Assembly (NCBI GenBank): GCA_902727945.1 | Contig: CACVAV010000153.1 | Coordinates: forward strand, 1-6,930 | Direction: 5' to 3' | Source: an uncultured Thiotrichaceae bacterium | Lineage (GTDB): Bacteria; Pseudomonadota; Gammaproteobacteria; Thiotrichales; Thiotrichaceae | Length of the DNA: 6,930 bases | Shown here: piece by piece, positions 6,062 through 6,930 of the stretch | Numbering within the stretch: position 1 is the stretch's first letter | How the letters are laid out: each line of letters opens with the position of its first letter | Program-made: the position numbers and the translations under genes | Notes under the pieces: generated by a model | Databases searched by the model: none | What the model was told of the DNA's origin: nothing | What the model saw: only the letters and a program-made list of their open reading frames with translations

Positions 6062-6657
6062 TATGCAGTTCCTCCATCTTCACCAATTAACAAGGTTGCA
6101 TCATCCATAAAGTAATACGGAGGCACTTCCAGGTTAGTACCCGCCGGGACATTTTTGTAGACACGTCCGGCCATATCGAAGCGTGAACCGTGACAGGCAC
6201 AATACCAGCCACCTTTCCAATCAGCACCCAGATCAGCAGGCGCTACTTCAGGACGATAAGTCGGCGAACAACCCAAATGCGTACAAATACCCACCAAAAC
6301 CAAATATTGCGGATTTCGTGAACGGTGTGGGTTTTTAGCATACTCAGGTTGCTGCGAGAGAATATCCGAAGCCGGATCTTTTAAACGATTGTCCAGCCCC
6401 GGCAAATCTGCCAGCATCTGATCAGTACGATTCACTACCCAAACGGGTTTACCTTGCCAGACAGTTTTTAACTGCTGTCCGGGTTCTGCTTTACTGACAT
6501 TGAATTCTACCGGTGCACCGGCTGCAAGAGCACGTGCACTGGGAGACATCGATGAAAGAAAAGTAGTTGCAACCGCTGCCGCTCCTCCTGCGCCAACTAC
6601 CGAGGTAGCCGCGACCAGGAACCGGCGACGGTTTTTATCTACTCCAGAATTTGCCAT
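6061..6657 (-). CDS. petA: Rieske iron-sulfur subunit of the cytochrome bc1 complex
   Basis: The Rieske subunit takes the first electron from quinol at the Qo site and carries it to cytochrome c1 by movement of its periplasmic head. The chosen 198-residue form begins MANSGVDKNRRRFL, a twin-arginine (Tat) signal-anchor. A hydrophobic, Ala/Gly-rich helix follows (about 13-35), and then a flexible neck. The [2Fe-2S] centre is shown by CTHLGC (125-130) and CACHGS (153-158). Cys125, His127, Cys153 and His156 are the cluster ligands, and Cys130 and Cys155 form the stabilising disulfide. The second box has Ala where Pro is usual (CPCHGS). I chose ATG at 6657 because GGGAG lies ten bases upstream, the length is typical, and the Tat motif then sits at the N-terminus. 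The same frame extends upstream to 6783 but would add 42 residues unlike any Rieske leader. It overlaps petB by one base (TAATG). Confidence 0.97.
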   Translation of the reverse strand: MANSGVDKNRRRFLVAATSVVGAGGAAAVATTFLSSMSPSARALAAGAPVEFNVSKAEPGQQLKTVWQGKPVWVVNRTDQMLADLPGLDNRLKDPASDILSQQPEYAKNPHRSRNPQYLVLVGICTHLGCSPTYRPEVAPADLGADWKGGWYCACHGSRFDMAGRVYKNVPAGTNLEVPPYYFMDDATLLIGEDGGTA

Positions 6658-6930
6658 CGTTAGCTCACTCCCAAAATAATCAAAACTGGTGCCATTTCCT
6701 GCTTTACACCGTAGATATAACAGCAGGAAACAAAAATCATTTGTAACGTTTATAACGCTGCATGCCATTACATGCTCAGCCACATCTCAGATAGCCACTG
6801 TTCAGCTCCGGACACAGCATTTCTCATCAGGTCTATTAGCAAACCCTGAAAAACCCGTAAGAATGTCTGACTTACACGCTAAAATCAAGCAGATTAAACA
6901 AAATCAAGCCCTGCTCATTTGAACACTGGC
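6658..6930. other. Upstream region of petABC; no convincing gene
   Basis: These 273 bases should contain the petABC promoter and leader. Candidate elements on the minus strand are weak. A TGTTATATC resembling an extended -10 lies near 6714-6722 without a good -35. A small palindrome, CGTTTATAACG, lies near 6747-6757, with no regulator I can assign to it. A direct repeat of AAAATCAAGC (6881-6890 and 6900-6909) is probably incidental. At the right edge one minus-strand frame is open for 18 codons to a TAA at 6874-6872. It could be the tail of an upstream gene but is too short to judge. Confidence 0.4.
6668..6672 (-). promoter_or_regulatory. Ribosome binding site deciding the petA start
   Basis: GGGAG on the minus strand lies ten bases before ATG 6657. 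It selects the start that places the twin-arginine motif near the N-terminus, against the in-frame upstream start at 6783. Confidence 0.6.

Noticed and set aside
6658..6783. N-terminal extension of petA to 6783
   Set aside because: The added 42 residues do not look like a Rieske leader and would bury the twin-arginine motif. GGGAG supports the start at 6657.
6689..6922. Plus-strand ORF of 77 codons upstream of petA, including an internal start giving MSDLHAKIKQIKQNQALLI
   Set aside because: No ribosome binding site of note, no family resemblance and low-complexity composition at its end. It most likely overlaps the petABC promoter region. The short internal form could be a leader peptide but nothing supports it.
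6872..6928. Minus-strand frame open from the right edge for 18 codons, as a possible gene tail
   Set aside because: It is too short to recognise, and an open frame of this length is expected by chance.

Overview
The window (6930 bases, moderate GC) reads as gammaproteobacterial chromosome. It carries a cytochrome bc1 operon (petABC), then the stringent-starvation pair sspA-sspB and a dihydrofolate reductase that resembles E. coli FolA along its whole length. It ends in a type IV pilus minor-pilin gene (pilV). All convincing genes lie on the minus strand, so transcription runs from high to low coordinates. The species cannot be named from the sequence alone.

Layout in transcription order: bases 6930-6658 hold no convincing gene and should contain the petABC promoter region. 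petA (Rieske protein), petB (cytochrome b) and petC (cytochrome c1) follow at 6657-3867, tightly coupled, and close with a clear rho-independent hairpin at 3844-3801. A second run follows at 3777-748: sspA, sspB (4-base overlap), folA (9-base gap) and a dihydroorotase-like gene (25-base gap, TTG start with a strong ribosome binding site). A possible 63-residue small protein sits just downstream (697-506). After an AT-rich spacer, pilV starts at 368 and runs off the left edge.

How the genes work together: PetABC is the quinol:cytochrome c oxidoreductase of the respiratory chain. SspA binds RNA polymerase under stress and SspB tethers tagged proteins to ClpXP. FolA regenerates tetrahydrofolate for thymidylate and purine synthesis. 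The dihydroorotase-like protein would belong to pyrimidine synthesis by family, but its active site is damaged.

Most of the window is ordinary core genome. The strongest oddity is that dihydroorotase-like gene. It is intact and operonic, yet lacks a metal-binding His (Tyr61), the bridging Lys position (Asn147), the catalytic Asp (Gly312) and a conserved Asn (Asp285), so it looks like a pseudoenzyme or an enzyme with changed chemistry. Second-tier points are a cytochrome b with two extra C-terminal membrane helices and a PVWY Qo motif, and an unexplained small ORF. I found no CRISPR array, insertion sequence, tRNA, rRNA or phage feature.
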